Assembly (NCBI RefSeq): GCF_007829525.1
Contig: NZ_VLJP01000067.1
Span: 64,514-128,513 of the forward strand
DNA: 64,000 nt
Reading direction: 5' to 3'
From: Mesorhizobium sp. J18
GTDB lineage: Bacteria; Pseudomonadota; Alphaproteobacteria; Rhizobiales; Rhizobiaceae
How positions within the stretch are numbered: position 1 is the stretch's first letter; each line of letters begins with the position of its first letter. The translations under genes were made by a program, and so were the position numbers. A model generated the notes under the pieces. That model ran no database searches and was not told the DNA's origin. It saw nothing but the letters and a program-made list of their open reading frames with translations. Of this stretch, positions 1 to 7,659 are shown piece by piece.

Positions 1-350
1 CGGCCGGTGGCGGCCTGCTCGATCCGCATGAGGATTTCCTTCGTCACCTTCATATCGGCAGCCAGGCCGTTCAGGGTCGAGTTAACTTCTCGCATCGCGG
101 CCGCCGAATCCGTGATCTGCTTTTCGACGTTGGCGATCCGCAGCTCGTGATTGTCGATCTGGCGGATGGTTGTCTCGACCGTGGCCAAGCGGGTGTCCAG
201 CCGCTCGATCTTCTGCTCGTTGTTCTTCCGGCCGGTCTGCAGCTCGCTAAGGGTGTAGCCCCAGGCGACCAGCCCGCCGGCGAAACCGATGAGCACGACG
301 ACGGTGTTGAGGTTCCATTCGAAGCGAAAGCGAGGCGTGGCAACCTGCAT
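1..350 (-). CDS. Phage membrane protein with coiled coil, partial
   Basis: This frame starts at an ATG at 348-350 and stays open to base 1, so its C-terminus lies beyond the window (116 codons visible). A hydrophobic segment at about residues 15-35 is followed by a charged helical region with regular leucine and isoleucine spacing, which suggests one membrane anchor and a coiled coil. It is transcribed after the endolysin and spanin genes. Its product resembles small phage lysis-region proteins (holin-like or XhlA-like), but I cannot assign a family. The ORF reported in another frame here is Ser/Arg/Pro-rich and looks like a shadow. Confidence 0.6.
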   Translation of the reverse strand, partial: MQVATPRFRFEWNLNTVVVLIGFAGGLVAWGYTLSELQTGRKNNEQKIERLDTRLATVETTIRQIDNHELRIANVEKQITDSAAAMREVNSTLNGLAADMKVTKEILMRIEQAATG

Positions 351-418
351 GGTGGGATCATCCTTGTGTGGCAATTCCCCAGCCCCTATGAAATGCGCTG
401 CTGTTATGGTGGTTGCGG

Positions 419-631
419 TCAGCGCCAGCACTTTTGGCCGGCGCCGAAGGCGTTGTGGCCGGCCACCTGTTCGGCAAACGGCCTGTCGTTCTGGATGATG
501 AATGCCCGCGTCTCGGCCGAAGGCGTCAGCTTGCGCCAGCCGTCGCAGCTATTGGCAGGTGCCGTCGTCTGACACCCGGCCGCCAAGAGCCCGGCAAAGA
601 TCAGCGTCGTCCATGTTGCGGATCGTCTCAT
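419..631 (-). CDS. Small lipoprotein, probable outer-membrane spanin (Rz1-like)
   Basis: The 70-residue product starts with a short positive segment, a hydrophobic stretch and LLAAGC, a lipobox-like site that would give lipidation at Cys17 or so. Two further cysteines lie in the mature part. The ATG at 631 is chosen over one nine bases upstream because AAAGGA is nine bases before it; for the upstream ATG it would be too close. The start lies inside the preceding gene (549-797) in another frame, the usual Rz/Rz1 arrangement. Together the two would join inner and outer membranes and disrupt the outer membrane at lysis. The role is inferred from position and signal, not from sequence similarity. 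Confidence 0.6.
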   Translation of the reverse strand: MRRSATWTTLIFAGLLAAGCQTTAPANSCDGWRKLTPSAETRAFIIQNDRPFAEQVAGHNAFGAGQKCWR

Positions 632-797
632 CGGTTGCATTCCTTTCGCGGAGGAGATCTACGGAGCGTTCAAGGGCGGCCCGGCGTTCGGAGTTGACGC
701 CGGCGCGATAGATGACCGTGTGCGACCATGCCAGCAGCCCGAGAACGGCAAGGACAGCGCCGACCTTGAGCCAAGTTCCGATGGCGAGGCCGAACAT
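549..797 (-). CDS. Probable inner-membrane spanin (Rz-like)
   Basis: The 82-residue product has one N-terminal membrane segment (about residues 7-27) followed by a charged helical region with coiled-coil character, the plan of an i-spanin. The ATG is at 797 and overlaps the endolysin stop codon as TGATG, so translation is coupled. A longer upstream reading of this frame is only a shadow of the endolysin gene. The next gene begins inside it. It would act at the last step of lysis with the lipoprotein. The function is inferred from topology and gene order. Confidence 0.6.
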   Translation of the reverse strand: MFGLAIGTWLKVGAVLAVLGLLAWSHTVIYRAGVNSERRAALERSVDLLRERNATDETIRNMDDADLCRALGGRVSDDGTCQ

Positions 798-1612
798 CAC
801 GCCTCCCTCCTCTGGCGCTGAATGAAGGCATAGACGCCGATCCCGACACCGACGATGATCCCCGCAGCCAGCGCCCATTGAACCGGGCCAGTGCCCGCGA
901 ACAGGCTGCCCATGGCCGACAGAAGCCCGCCAAGCGGTCCCCATGCCTCCGGATTCTTGATGATGTCCGTGATGCTCTTATCGGCAGGAGGAGCCTTGCC
1001 CCCTTCCGTCACGAACTTCGGCTCGCTAGCCGGGTTGAGAGGTGCGGCACTGGCGGCCATCCTGAGAGCATTGCCAACCACGCCCGGTCTGGAGGCGTAT
1101 TCGCCTTTCGGATCCTTGCCGGTCACGCGGATCGTCCAGCCACGGCCGAATTTGCTCCAAGTGCGCAGGCCTCGCAGATAGGCCATCCGCTCGTCGCAAT
1201 AGGCGGGGATCAGCTTCTCGATACCGCCGGGATAGCGTTCCACAGCCGCCACAGTCTGGACGCCGACAATGCCGTCCTGTGTGACGCCGATGACCTCCTG
1301 CAGCTTCTTGACAGCCGTCGCCGGCCCAGAGTTCACGCCGAAGTCAAAGGCGGCGTAGTCCAGCCCGCGCGGCAGGAGATCGCCACCTGACTGGGACCAG
1401 TAGGATTTACGGTAGATCGTCTCGGCTTCCTCGACCGTCAGCGCCTTCACTTCGGCAGCGGTTGCAGCCCGACCGAGCTTGCGGGACGAGCCGAGTGTTC
1501 GCGCCGTGATGCCGTATTTCGTAGGACCGCCTGGGTCATCGGGATGATTGGAATACCCGCCCTCGTCTCCGAACATGAGACGGAGGGCTTCGGGAAGCGT
1601 TTCCCGTGCCAT
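797..1612 (-). CDS. Endolysin, glycoside hydrolase family 108 (N-acetylmuramidase)
   Basis: The 271-residue product begins with a GH108 catalytic domain. The motif GDEGGYSNHPDDPGG at residues 15-29 holds the probable catalytic Glu17. A C-terminal half of the PG_binding_3 type follows (GVNSGPATAVKKLQ around residue 95). It would cut the glycan backbone of peptidoglycan. The last 30 residues form one hydrophobic segment (about 242-262) with a basic tail, so the enzyme may be membrane-anchored instead of freely soluble. It is the first gene of the lysis cassette and is coupled to the spanin gene by TGATG. Confidence 0.9.
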   Translation of the reverse strand: MARETLPEALRLMFGDEGGYSNHPDDPGGPTKYGITARTLGSSRKLGRAATAAEVKALTVEEAETIYRKSYWSQSGGDLLPRGLDYAAFDFGVNSGPATAVKKLQEVIGVTQDGIVGVQTVAAVERYPGGIEKLIPAYCDERMAYLRGLRTWSKFGRGWTIRVTGKDPKGEYASRPGVVGNALRMAASAAPLNPASEPKFVTEGGKAPPADKSITDIIKNPEAWGPLGGLLSAMGSLFAGTGPVQWALAAGIIVGVGIGVYAFIQRQRREA

Positions 1613-1708
1613 GAACTTACCTCTTTTGATGATGGGCCCGGATTAGCAAATGTTATTCGCGGCAGGGCGAGCCGGTGCTACCGTGGCCCCGCAATGTCAT
1701 ACGTCTTG

Positions 1709-1748
1709 CCGCCCGAACGATGCTCCGTCTCGGGCGGTCTTTTCTTTT
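1709..1748 (+). terminator. Rho-independent terminator of an unassigned plus-strand transcript
   Basis: CCGCCCGA (1709-1716) and TCGGGCGG (1730-1737) form a perfect 8-bp stem, followed by TCTTTTCTTTT. On the plus strand no convincing gene ends here; the nearest one upstream reads the other way. A short untranslated RNA from about 1620-1700 could end at this site. Confidence 0.6.
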
Positions 1749-1798
1749 GCCGGTCATGCTGTACAAATGGCGCTGGGTTTGTTGGGCAGGGCTTTCCC

Positions 1799-1945
1799 AT
1801 GACCGGGCATTCGGATATCGACTACGAGCTATATCTTCTCGGCTTGCCGGAACATGAGCGGGAAAAGATGAAGCTGTTGGCCGAAGAGAAAAAGGCGATC
1901 GAGGAAAAGGCCGATCGCAAAGAGCAACCGCCAAAGCAGGACTGA
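1799..1945 (+). CDS. Small charged protein, function unknown
   Basis: A 48-residue product that is Lys/Glu-rich in its second half (a likely helix) with a short hydrophobic N-terminal part. The start at 1799 has GGGCAGGG about eight bases upstream. It lies beside another very small plus-strand gene between the endolysin and the sulfotransferase cargo. A longer upstream reading of the frame is Cys-rich and lacks coding character. The function is unknown. Confidence 0.4.
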   Translation: MTGHSDIDYELYLLGLPEHEREKMKLLAEEKKAIEEKADRKEQPPKQD

Positions 1946-1966
1946 CTTGGGGAGACCGGGAGGAGC

Positions 1967-2074
1967 ATGTCCGATCTGACTTTCTTTGACGCGGTTTTCG
2001 GCGACCCGATGATCTACGTCTGGGCGACGGTGACAGTCGCCTTCTATTTCTACAGGGCGCTTAGCGACGGCTGA
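1967..2074 (+). CDS. 35-residue single-pass membrane microprotein
   Basis: The frame starts at ATG 1967 behind a good ribosome-binding site (GGGAGGAG, four bases of spacing) and ends at TGA 2072. The product has a central hydrophobic, aromatic stretch (about residues 15-29) ending in Arg, so it would be a small inner-membrane protein. It follows the 48-residue gene by 21 bases and may share its transcript. The good ribosome-binding site is the main argument that it is translated. Confidence 0.45.
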   Translation: MSDLTFFDAVFGDPMIYVWATVTVAFYFYRALSDG

Positions 2075-2273
2075 CGTACCGCAATCTTACATTGGCACCA
2101 TATTGTCGATTTCCATTGAGGAGGCGGTCTACCCCACCACTAACCTGCCTGGAGGGCGCTCCTATCGTTTCCCGCAGTTGACCTTGTAGACGTCGTCGTG
2201 CAACAGAACGCCTCTGACGCAGAAGCGTGCTCACACTCAGATGAGCAGTTTACAGAGAGGCCGAGGAGCATCT

Positions 2274-3020
2274 ATGGCGGCAAAGCAGCTTGTGTTTGTA
2301 TGTGGAGTTGCTCGATCCGGCACAACCGCCATTGCGGAACTGCTAAATAAGCACCCAGGAATATGCATGGGAGTGGAGCGTTACAAATTCCGTTTTCTCA
2401 AACAGAACGATTACTCAAGATCACTTTTCGAGAAGGATCGATTTTTCTCATTCTCGCCTGAAGATACCAACATCCTGCCGCAGGCCGGCAAGAAGTGGGC
2501 GGATATCTACGAGAAGATGCAGGCAAAGTGGGAGGACGCTACCACTTTAGGTGATAAAATTCCCGATTTGGTGTACGTTTTGGACACTCTCTTTGATAAC
2601 TTTCCTGACGCAAAGGTAATTTGCATGCTGCGCGACATCGACGGCGTAGCGTCATCTTGGAACGCTAGGGCCGCCAATCCGAAGGACCGATGGAGCGACA
2701 CGGCCGATTATCGGAAAGCAGTCAAGCATTGGAACCGCGCAAATTCAGTCATTGCACGTTCAATTCAGAACTCGCCCGATGCACATTGCGTCATCGCCTA
2801 CGATAAATTCTATTCTGGCCGGTTAGGACAAATCGAACGACTTTGCGACTTCTTAGGAGTGCCGCTGACACCCGACTTTCGAGATGAGTACAATGCGGCC
2901 GTGCACCATTACCAAAAGGTTGTTAAAAGACGTCCACCACACGTCGAGCATGGCCAAGATAATTTTATCGCGGAAAATGCAAATATCAAATTATATCAGA
3001 GACTGATCGGTTATTCCTGA
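2274..3020 (+). CDS. Sulfotransferase family protein
   Basis: The 248-residue product shows the PAPS-binding elements of the sulfotransferase fold. The 5'-phosphosulfate loop is GVARSGTT at residues 11-18, and a 3'-phosphate element is MLRDIDGVASSW at 118-129 (Arg120, Ser127/128). It would move a sulfate from PAPS to a hydroxyl of a carbohydrate or small molecule. The ATG at 2274 has GAGGAG six bases upstream; an ATG at 2241 has none. The gene is AT-richer than its surroundings and lies beside a methyltransferase and a glycosyltransferase, which suggests a surface-glycan modifying cassette. The acceptor is unknown. Confidence 0.8.
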   Translation: MAAKQLVFVCGVARSGTTAIAELLNKHPGICMGVERYKFRFLKQNDYSRSLFEKDRFFSFSPEDTNILPQAGKKWADIYEKMQAKWEDATTLGDKIPDLVYVLDTLFDNFPDAKVICMLRDIDGVASSWNARAANPKDRWSDTADYRKAVKHWNRANSVIARSIQNSPDAHCVIAYDKFYSGRLGQIERLCDFLGVPLTPDFRDEYNAAVHHYQKVVKRRPPHVEHGQDNFIAENANIKLYQRLIGYS

Positions 3021-3067
3021 TTTCATCAAACAGCATCTTCTAAACCATCCCTTGCAAGGGAGTATTC

Positions 3068-3859
3068 ATGCCAGTTATATCGCCCGGTAACGGCCTCGAT
3101 GTTTCAAGACGGGCAAAATCGCGCAGGCGCTTCTTGGCACGATCGCTTGGAGGAAGGCCATACATCGTCCTTGAAATAGGCGCTCTGGATAATCCAACCT
3201 TCATGAAGTCAGAGGGGGACGTTTATTTTGCTGACTTCTTCTCTCAACAAGAATCAGTAAAGCGGCATATTAAAAGCACCGCGCATAATGCTTTCAAGAT
3301 CGTTGATGTAGACTATGTCCTTCGCGATTCCAGCTTGCGCGAGGCAGTTCGAATCCCTCCAGACTTGATCATTGCCAATCATGTTATCGAGCACATACCG
3401 AACCCGATTGGCTGGTTGCAGGAACTGAGAGAGATTGTTGCCCCAGGCGGCCTTCTGTTCCTGTCCGTGCCCGACAAACGATACACTTTCGATTATTTCA
3501 AGCCGGTATCAGATGCGGTCGACTGGATACGAGCCCATGACGAAGCCTTAGAGATGCCGTCCTACTACCAGATCCTTCGCCATCTCTACTATCACGCTGA
3601 CATCACAGAGGGAAAAGCGTGGTCTGGCGACATTCCGGATGACCATATGCACCGTTTAACGATGCCGCAAGCGCTGGAAAAGGCAAAGCAACTTTCGCGC
3701 TCTTATACGGATGTCCACTGCTCTGTGTTTACATACCATAGCTTCCGCACCATCATTCAAGATTTACGGGAGGCCGATCTTATCAACTGGAAGGTCGCAC
3801 ATCACGAAGATGTGCATCAGGGAGAGAACGAGTTCCGTATCGTTCTCGAATCTCTATGA
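3068..3859 (+). CDS. Class I SAM-dependent methyltransferase
   Basis: The 263-residue product has the SAM-binding motif VLEIGALDNP at residues 34-43. Motif-IV-like LIIANHVIEHIPNP and post-motif GGLLFLSVPDKR follow, all typical of the Methyltransf_11 type found in glycan gene clusters. A ribosome-binding site (AAGGGAG) precedes the ATG. It lies 47 bases after the sulfotransferase gene and probably shares its transcript. It probably methylates a sugar or lipid-linked glycan. The gene is AT-richer than the phage genes nearby. The substrate is not deducible. Confidence 0.75.
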   Translation: MPVISPGNGLDVSRRAKSRRRFLARSLGGRPYIVLEIGALDNPTFMKSEGDVYFADFFSQQESVKRHIKSTAHNAFKIVDVDYVLRDSSLREAVRIPPDLIIANHVIEHIPNPIGWLQELREIVAPGGLLFLSVPDKRYTFDYFKPVSDAVDWIRAHDEALEMPSYYQILRHLYYHADITEGKAWSGDIPDDHMHRLTMPQALEKAKQLSRSYTDVHCSVFTYHSFRTIIQDLREADLINWKVAHHEDVHQGENEFRIVLESL

Positions 3860-3955
3860 CTATGAACTGCGCTATTGTTTAACTGTCGTTATGTTCGAAT
3901 CAGTGCACCTATATGCACGTTGCGTCAGCCTGAAAGTCACTCCTAATCTGACGGT

Positions 3956-6900
3956 TCAGGAAAACAGATACTGACGCTGCAGCTCGTACATTCGATCCAC
4001 GGAGCGCTGTGAATAACAGTAAGCCTGCGAGTGCTCTGCCATCCTTAGCAAGCGCGCACGATCTTCAAAGACAGCAGACAGATGAGAGATCCAATCCTCG
4101 GTGGAATTCTCAACCGCGAAACCGCATCGTGCCTTGGCTATTGTATCCCGGTAAGCAGGGACGTCGGAGACAACAGGTAAGATGCCCAAAGCGCCATAGT
4201 CTAGAAGCTTTAGGTCAGACTTTGCGGTGTTGAACGGAGTATCAGCCAGCGGGGCGATACCTATGTCAAAAGGCCCTTGTCGCCGGAACCAGTGCACAAA
4301 GCCAGGGTATGACTGGGCAGATTGAGGCGGGGTAAGCACTTGCAGCCACGGTTTCTGAGGCGGCTTTCGCACCGCGCCAATTATTGTCAAAACGAACTTG
4401 TGCCGACGCGCCAGATGGTCCAGTGCCTCCTCTACCAGGCGAAAATCCTGATCATGAGTTGCGGTGCCGGCATAAACAATCTGGAATGGTCCGCTACTTG
4501 CCTTCAGGGTGCGCCTGTAGTCTCGCCACAAGCGAGGGTCTATGTGGTTTGGAATGATCTGCGGGTTGTACTGAGCGTACGCCTCACTCATAGGCTTTGT
4601 AGAGACCCAGTTTGATTCCGCGTGGGACAATAAATAGTCCAGCGCTGCAATTCTCGGCTTGTAAAGTTCATACTCTGGATGGCGTTCATCCATGAGGGCA
4701 AAGGCATCATCATTGTCTGTGAAAATGCGGACGCCATTCTTACGGCAGAACGTTACAAATTCCTCCGCTCGCTCCAATGAATCGAAGGCCGTCCGTTGAA
4801 CGATAGCGACGTCAGACCGGACGAAGCTCTCGCGCGCAGGGGCCAATGAGAAGTCGACCTCCCCATAGGCCCGATCGGTCGTTAAGGGGCAAACAAGGCG
4901 AATGAAAGCACTTGCCTGAGGGAACTCACGGTCCTTTCTGACAATCGCTCGAACGGACAAACGCCGCTTCTTACCCACAATACCTGGGGCACCTAGGGCA
5001 TCCGAATTCTGGCCCAGCCGGCCGAACACGTCATTGACGATTGTTTGCGCCCGCTGATCAAAGCTGTGCAACGCACGCACCTGCTTACTGATATTCGACT
5101 GGATTGTCTTGACCTGCTCTCCCTTCGGAAGGTCCTGCATTGCCTTCTTTAATTCATCGGCGCTCGAAACTTGAGGCACGATGTCTCCAAAGACCTGCGA
5201 TATTGCATGAACCTGGTCCGAAATGACGCGGCCACCCGATGCCAGAACATCGAAGATCCGGTTCGAGATTAGTCCGAAATCCTTCATAGATCTCCAGTGG
5301 TCGTTCAGAACCACGTTGGACGACTTATAGTAGCCCCCCAGCTCCTTATTGGAGATATTCTCCCCCCGGATCAGCTCCTTTGGGACAAACTTTTCCCACC
5401 GCGTTCCGAAAACAGCGATGTCCACACCGGCATCGATAGCCCATCTCACCATATCGCGGTATTCGTTGCGAGAGTTTCCGACGAACAACGCATCGAAAGT
5501 TTCAGCAGGGGCTTTTCGCTCAGGATTAAAACGATTTATATCCGTCGCCTGCAGGAGTGGCTTTACCTTAGCATCTGTTACATTTGTCAGGAAGTTTGCG
5601 TAACTTAAGGATGCCACATAGACCAGATCGTAAGCTTTGATTTCCTCAAGCGATACTTGGTCCGGATGGCTTATCATCCAAAGTATACTGATTTGCCCGG
5701 GCTTCGGATCATAACTGGTCAAGCCACGTATGACGATAACAACATCATCATCGAAAGAAGAGGCGTTGTCCCAGTCACCGTGAAAATCGATCCTTACTTG
5801 ATGACCGAGCCGGTTCAGGCTTCCGGCGAGCGAATCAGCATAGTGAAAATCGCCCCATTCCTGTCGTTTATCAAAGGGCGCTGGGATCTTGATCGCGAAC
5901 TTGAGCTGGACGTCCTGCACAATCGAATAGCCTGGGAGAATAGGATCGTTCTTCGCCTTGGCTACGACGATATGCCTAAATGCACGGGATTCCTTGACGG
6001 AAATCCTGTTTCTATCGGCGCTACCATTAGTGTACGAGCATCCGACAAAAGGCAAAAAGCCGATTGATTTGGCATGGCGCGTTTGCCGCAGGATTAGGTC
6101 CCAGTCGACCATCCTCCGCAAGCTCTCATCGAAACCACCCCAACGGTCGAGCAGACTGCGGGCGTGACAATACACATTCAGATCGATGAAATTTCCCTTG
6201 AGGCAGTCGTTCCAGTCAAACGGTCTACCTCGAACGTGAATTCCGTTATCGCCTTTAACTTCATCCGCACAGTAGGCAACGTCATGACCATACTTGGTCA
6301 TGAAGCCGACCATCATTGCAAGATAGTCATTTACCCACACATTGTCGGTGTCGAGATACGCGACAATGTCCCCTGCGCACGCAGCCAAGCCAGTATTTCG
6401 CGCCGCGCAAACACCTTTGTGTTGTGACAGATGTAAATGAACTCGAGGATCAGAAAGATATTCTTTTATGACTGAAACCGTTGAATCGGAACTTCCATCA
6501 TCAATAATATGTAACTCAAAGTTCTTGTATGACTGAGATAGAACGGATCTGATCGCCTTTCCTATCGTGCGCTCACGATTATAGGCAGGCATAATTATAC
6601 TCACGAGTGTAGTATCCGCGACTTCTTCAGCCTTCGATTTCAGGCTGGCTATCTCAGCTTCAGGAACCCCTTGTTGCATATTGCCAATTGGCATGCTACC
6701 AACTGGCATGTTGCCCATTCTACCAGCTAGACTGAATACCGGCGCTGCCCCGCCACTCGGCTCTACAAGTTTTCCTTCTACGCGCCCCTGCCTCAAATAA
6801 TGGACCAGAGGATTCTGGCCAGCGACTCTCACATCTGGATATCTTGTAAGATACCGGTTTCCACTGAAATGGGCGCTAGGTTCACGACCCAAGCGCCAGC

Positions 6901-7093
6901 CGAGCCAAAGATAGTGCTCTGCTGGCTCCATGCCGAGTTTGTCGACATCGGGGTTGCTCTTCCGATACCATTCCCCGTCGAAGAAGCGCGAGCTCCGCAC
7001 AAGATCGAGATCAGAGACAGATTTCCCGTCAAGGATGACCTCAGAAACCGTGGCTTTGCCTTGGCGGGGCGTCTTTCCATCTATTGTATTCAT
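3956..7093 (-). CDS. Large three-domain glycosyltransferase
   Basis: The 1045-residue product has four parts. Residues 35-110 contain two aromatic repeats (EWYRKSNPDV and NRYLTRYPDV) of a type seen before bacterial glycosyltransferases. Residues 162-330 are a GT2 domain (VSIIMPAYNRERTIGKA, a DDG at 198-200, DTD at 248-250). About 360-690 resemble a CgeB-like GT4 domain, and about 710-1045 a second GT4-like domain (FQIVYAGTATHDQD). It would transfer up to three sugars in building a surface polysaccharide. A short repetitive linker (residues 126-142) precedes the GT2 domain. It converges on the methyltransferase gene. Such size is unusual for phage cargo. Confidence 0.85.
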   Translation of the reverse strand: MNTIDGKTPRQGKATVSEVILDGKSVSDLDLVRSSRFFDGEWYRKSNPDVDKLGMEPAEHYLWLGWRLGREPSAHFSGNRYLTRYPDVRVAGQNPLVHYLRQGRVEGKLVEPSGGAAPVFSLAGRMGNMPVGSMPIGNMQQGVPEAEIASLKSKAEEVADTTLVSIIMPAYNRERTIGKAIRSVLSQSYKNFELHIIDDGSSDSTVSVIKEYLSDPRVHLHLSQHKGVCAARNTGLAACAGDIVAYLDTDNVWVNDYLAMMVGFMTKYGHDVAYCADEVKGDNGIHVRGRPFDWNDCLKGNFIDLNVYCHARSLLDRWGGFDESLRRMVDWDLILRQTRHAKSIGFLPFVGCSYTNGSADRNRISVKESRAFRHIVVAKAKNDPILPGYSIVQDVQLKFAIKIPAPFDKRQEWGDFHYADSLAGSLNRLGHQVRIDFHGDWDNASSFDDDVVIVIRGLTSYDPKPGQISILWMISHPDQVSLEEIKAYDLVYVASLSYANFLTNVTDAKVKPLLQATDINRFNPERKAPAETFDALFVGNSRNEYRDMVRWAIDAGVDIAVFGTRWEKFVPKELIRGENISNKELGGYYKSSNVVLNDHWRSMKDFGLISNRIFDVLASGGRVISDQVHAISQVFGDIVPQVSSADELKKAMQDLPKGEQVKTIQSNISKQVRALHSFDQRAQTIVNDVFGRLGQNSDALGAPGIVGKKRRLSVRAIVRKDREFPQASAFIRLVCPLTTDRAYGEVDFSLAPARESFVRSDVAIVQRTAFDSLERAEEFVTFCRKNGVRIFTDNDDAFALMDERHPEYELYKPRIAALDYLLSHAESNWVSTKPMSEAYAQYNPQIIPNHIDPRLWRDYRRTLKASSGPFQIVYAGTATHDQDFRLVEEALDHLARRHKFVLTIIGAVRKPPQKPWLQVLTPPQSAQSYPGFVHWFRRQGPFDIGIAPLADTPFNTAKSDLKLLDYGALGILPVVSDVPAYRDTIAKARCGFAVENSTEDWISHLSAVFEDRARLLRMAEHSQAYCYSQRSVDRMYELQRQYLFS
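6676..6719 (-). repeat. Short 15-bp tandem repeat inside the glycosyltransferase gene
   Basis: On the coding strand two full 15-base units (ATGCCAGTTGGTAGC, ATGCCAATTGGCAAT) are flanked by partial copies. They encode a Met-Pro-Val/Ile-Gly-Ser/Asn repeat in the linker before the GT2 domain. Gain or loss of a unit would keep the frame and only change linker length. Confidence 0.6.
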
Positions 7094-7365
7094 GGATGCA
7101 AGCTTACTCGCGGTTGCACTCCACGCCTGATCCGTAATAGACAGCAGTCAACCTCAGGCAAGTAGCTACGTTCAGCAGCTATGTGAGCGGAAAATTGCAT
7201 TGCAACCCCCAAGCGAATCCCATCGAGGGCTCTACCAAAAACCTGAGCTGAATGCTACGCTATAAACGATGAAACCGAGCCAGTGTGTTCCAAACGCCTC
7301 ACCAGAATTAACCCTTGGACTGTCATTCTAAGTGCTGGCTCGCCAGATACTCACCATGCTGTACC

Positions 7366-7584
7366 ATGAAAGATAGAGAGATTGCTGAATTGTTCGCCGC
7401 CCAAACCGCGGTGATGTATTCGCTGGTCGAAGAGCTTATCGCTGCAAACGTCATCGACCGGGACAAATATATTAAAAAATTATACGATCTTCTCAACAAG
7501 CAGGCAGCTCTCTACGATGACAAGCCGTCATCTCGATCCGCGCCTATACGTCATCTTATTCGACTCATCGAAGGGATTGACTAG
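7366..7584 (+). CDS. Small helical protein, function unknown
   Basis: The 72-residue product is mostly charged and helical (KDREIAELFAAQTAVMYSL at the N-terminus). The ATG at 7366 is preferred because the upstream part of the frame is Cys-rich and lacks coding character; no strong ribosome-binding site is visible. It lies alone on the plus strand between the large glycosyltransferase gene (divergent, 272 bases away) and the tail-fibre gene (convergent, 75 bases away). No family was recognised. Confidence 0.5.
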   Translation: MKDREIAELFAAQTAVMYSLVEELIAANVIDRDKYIKKLYDLLNKQAALYDDKPSSRSAPIRHLIRLIEGID

Positions 7585-7659
7585 CCCTCCTACCCGATTC
7601 CATGAGTTTAGATCGCTGCAAATGCAACTTTCTCCCATGCACCGCCGCACTGGCGAACC

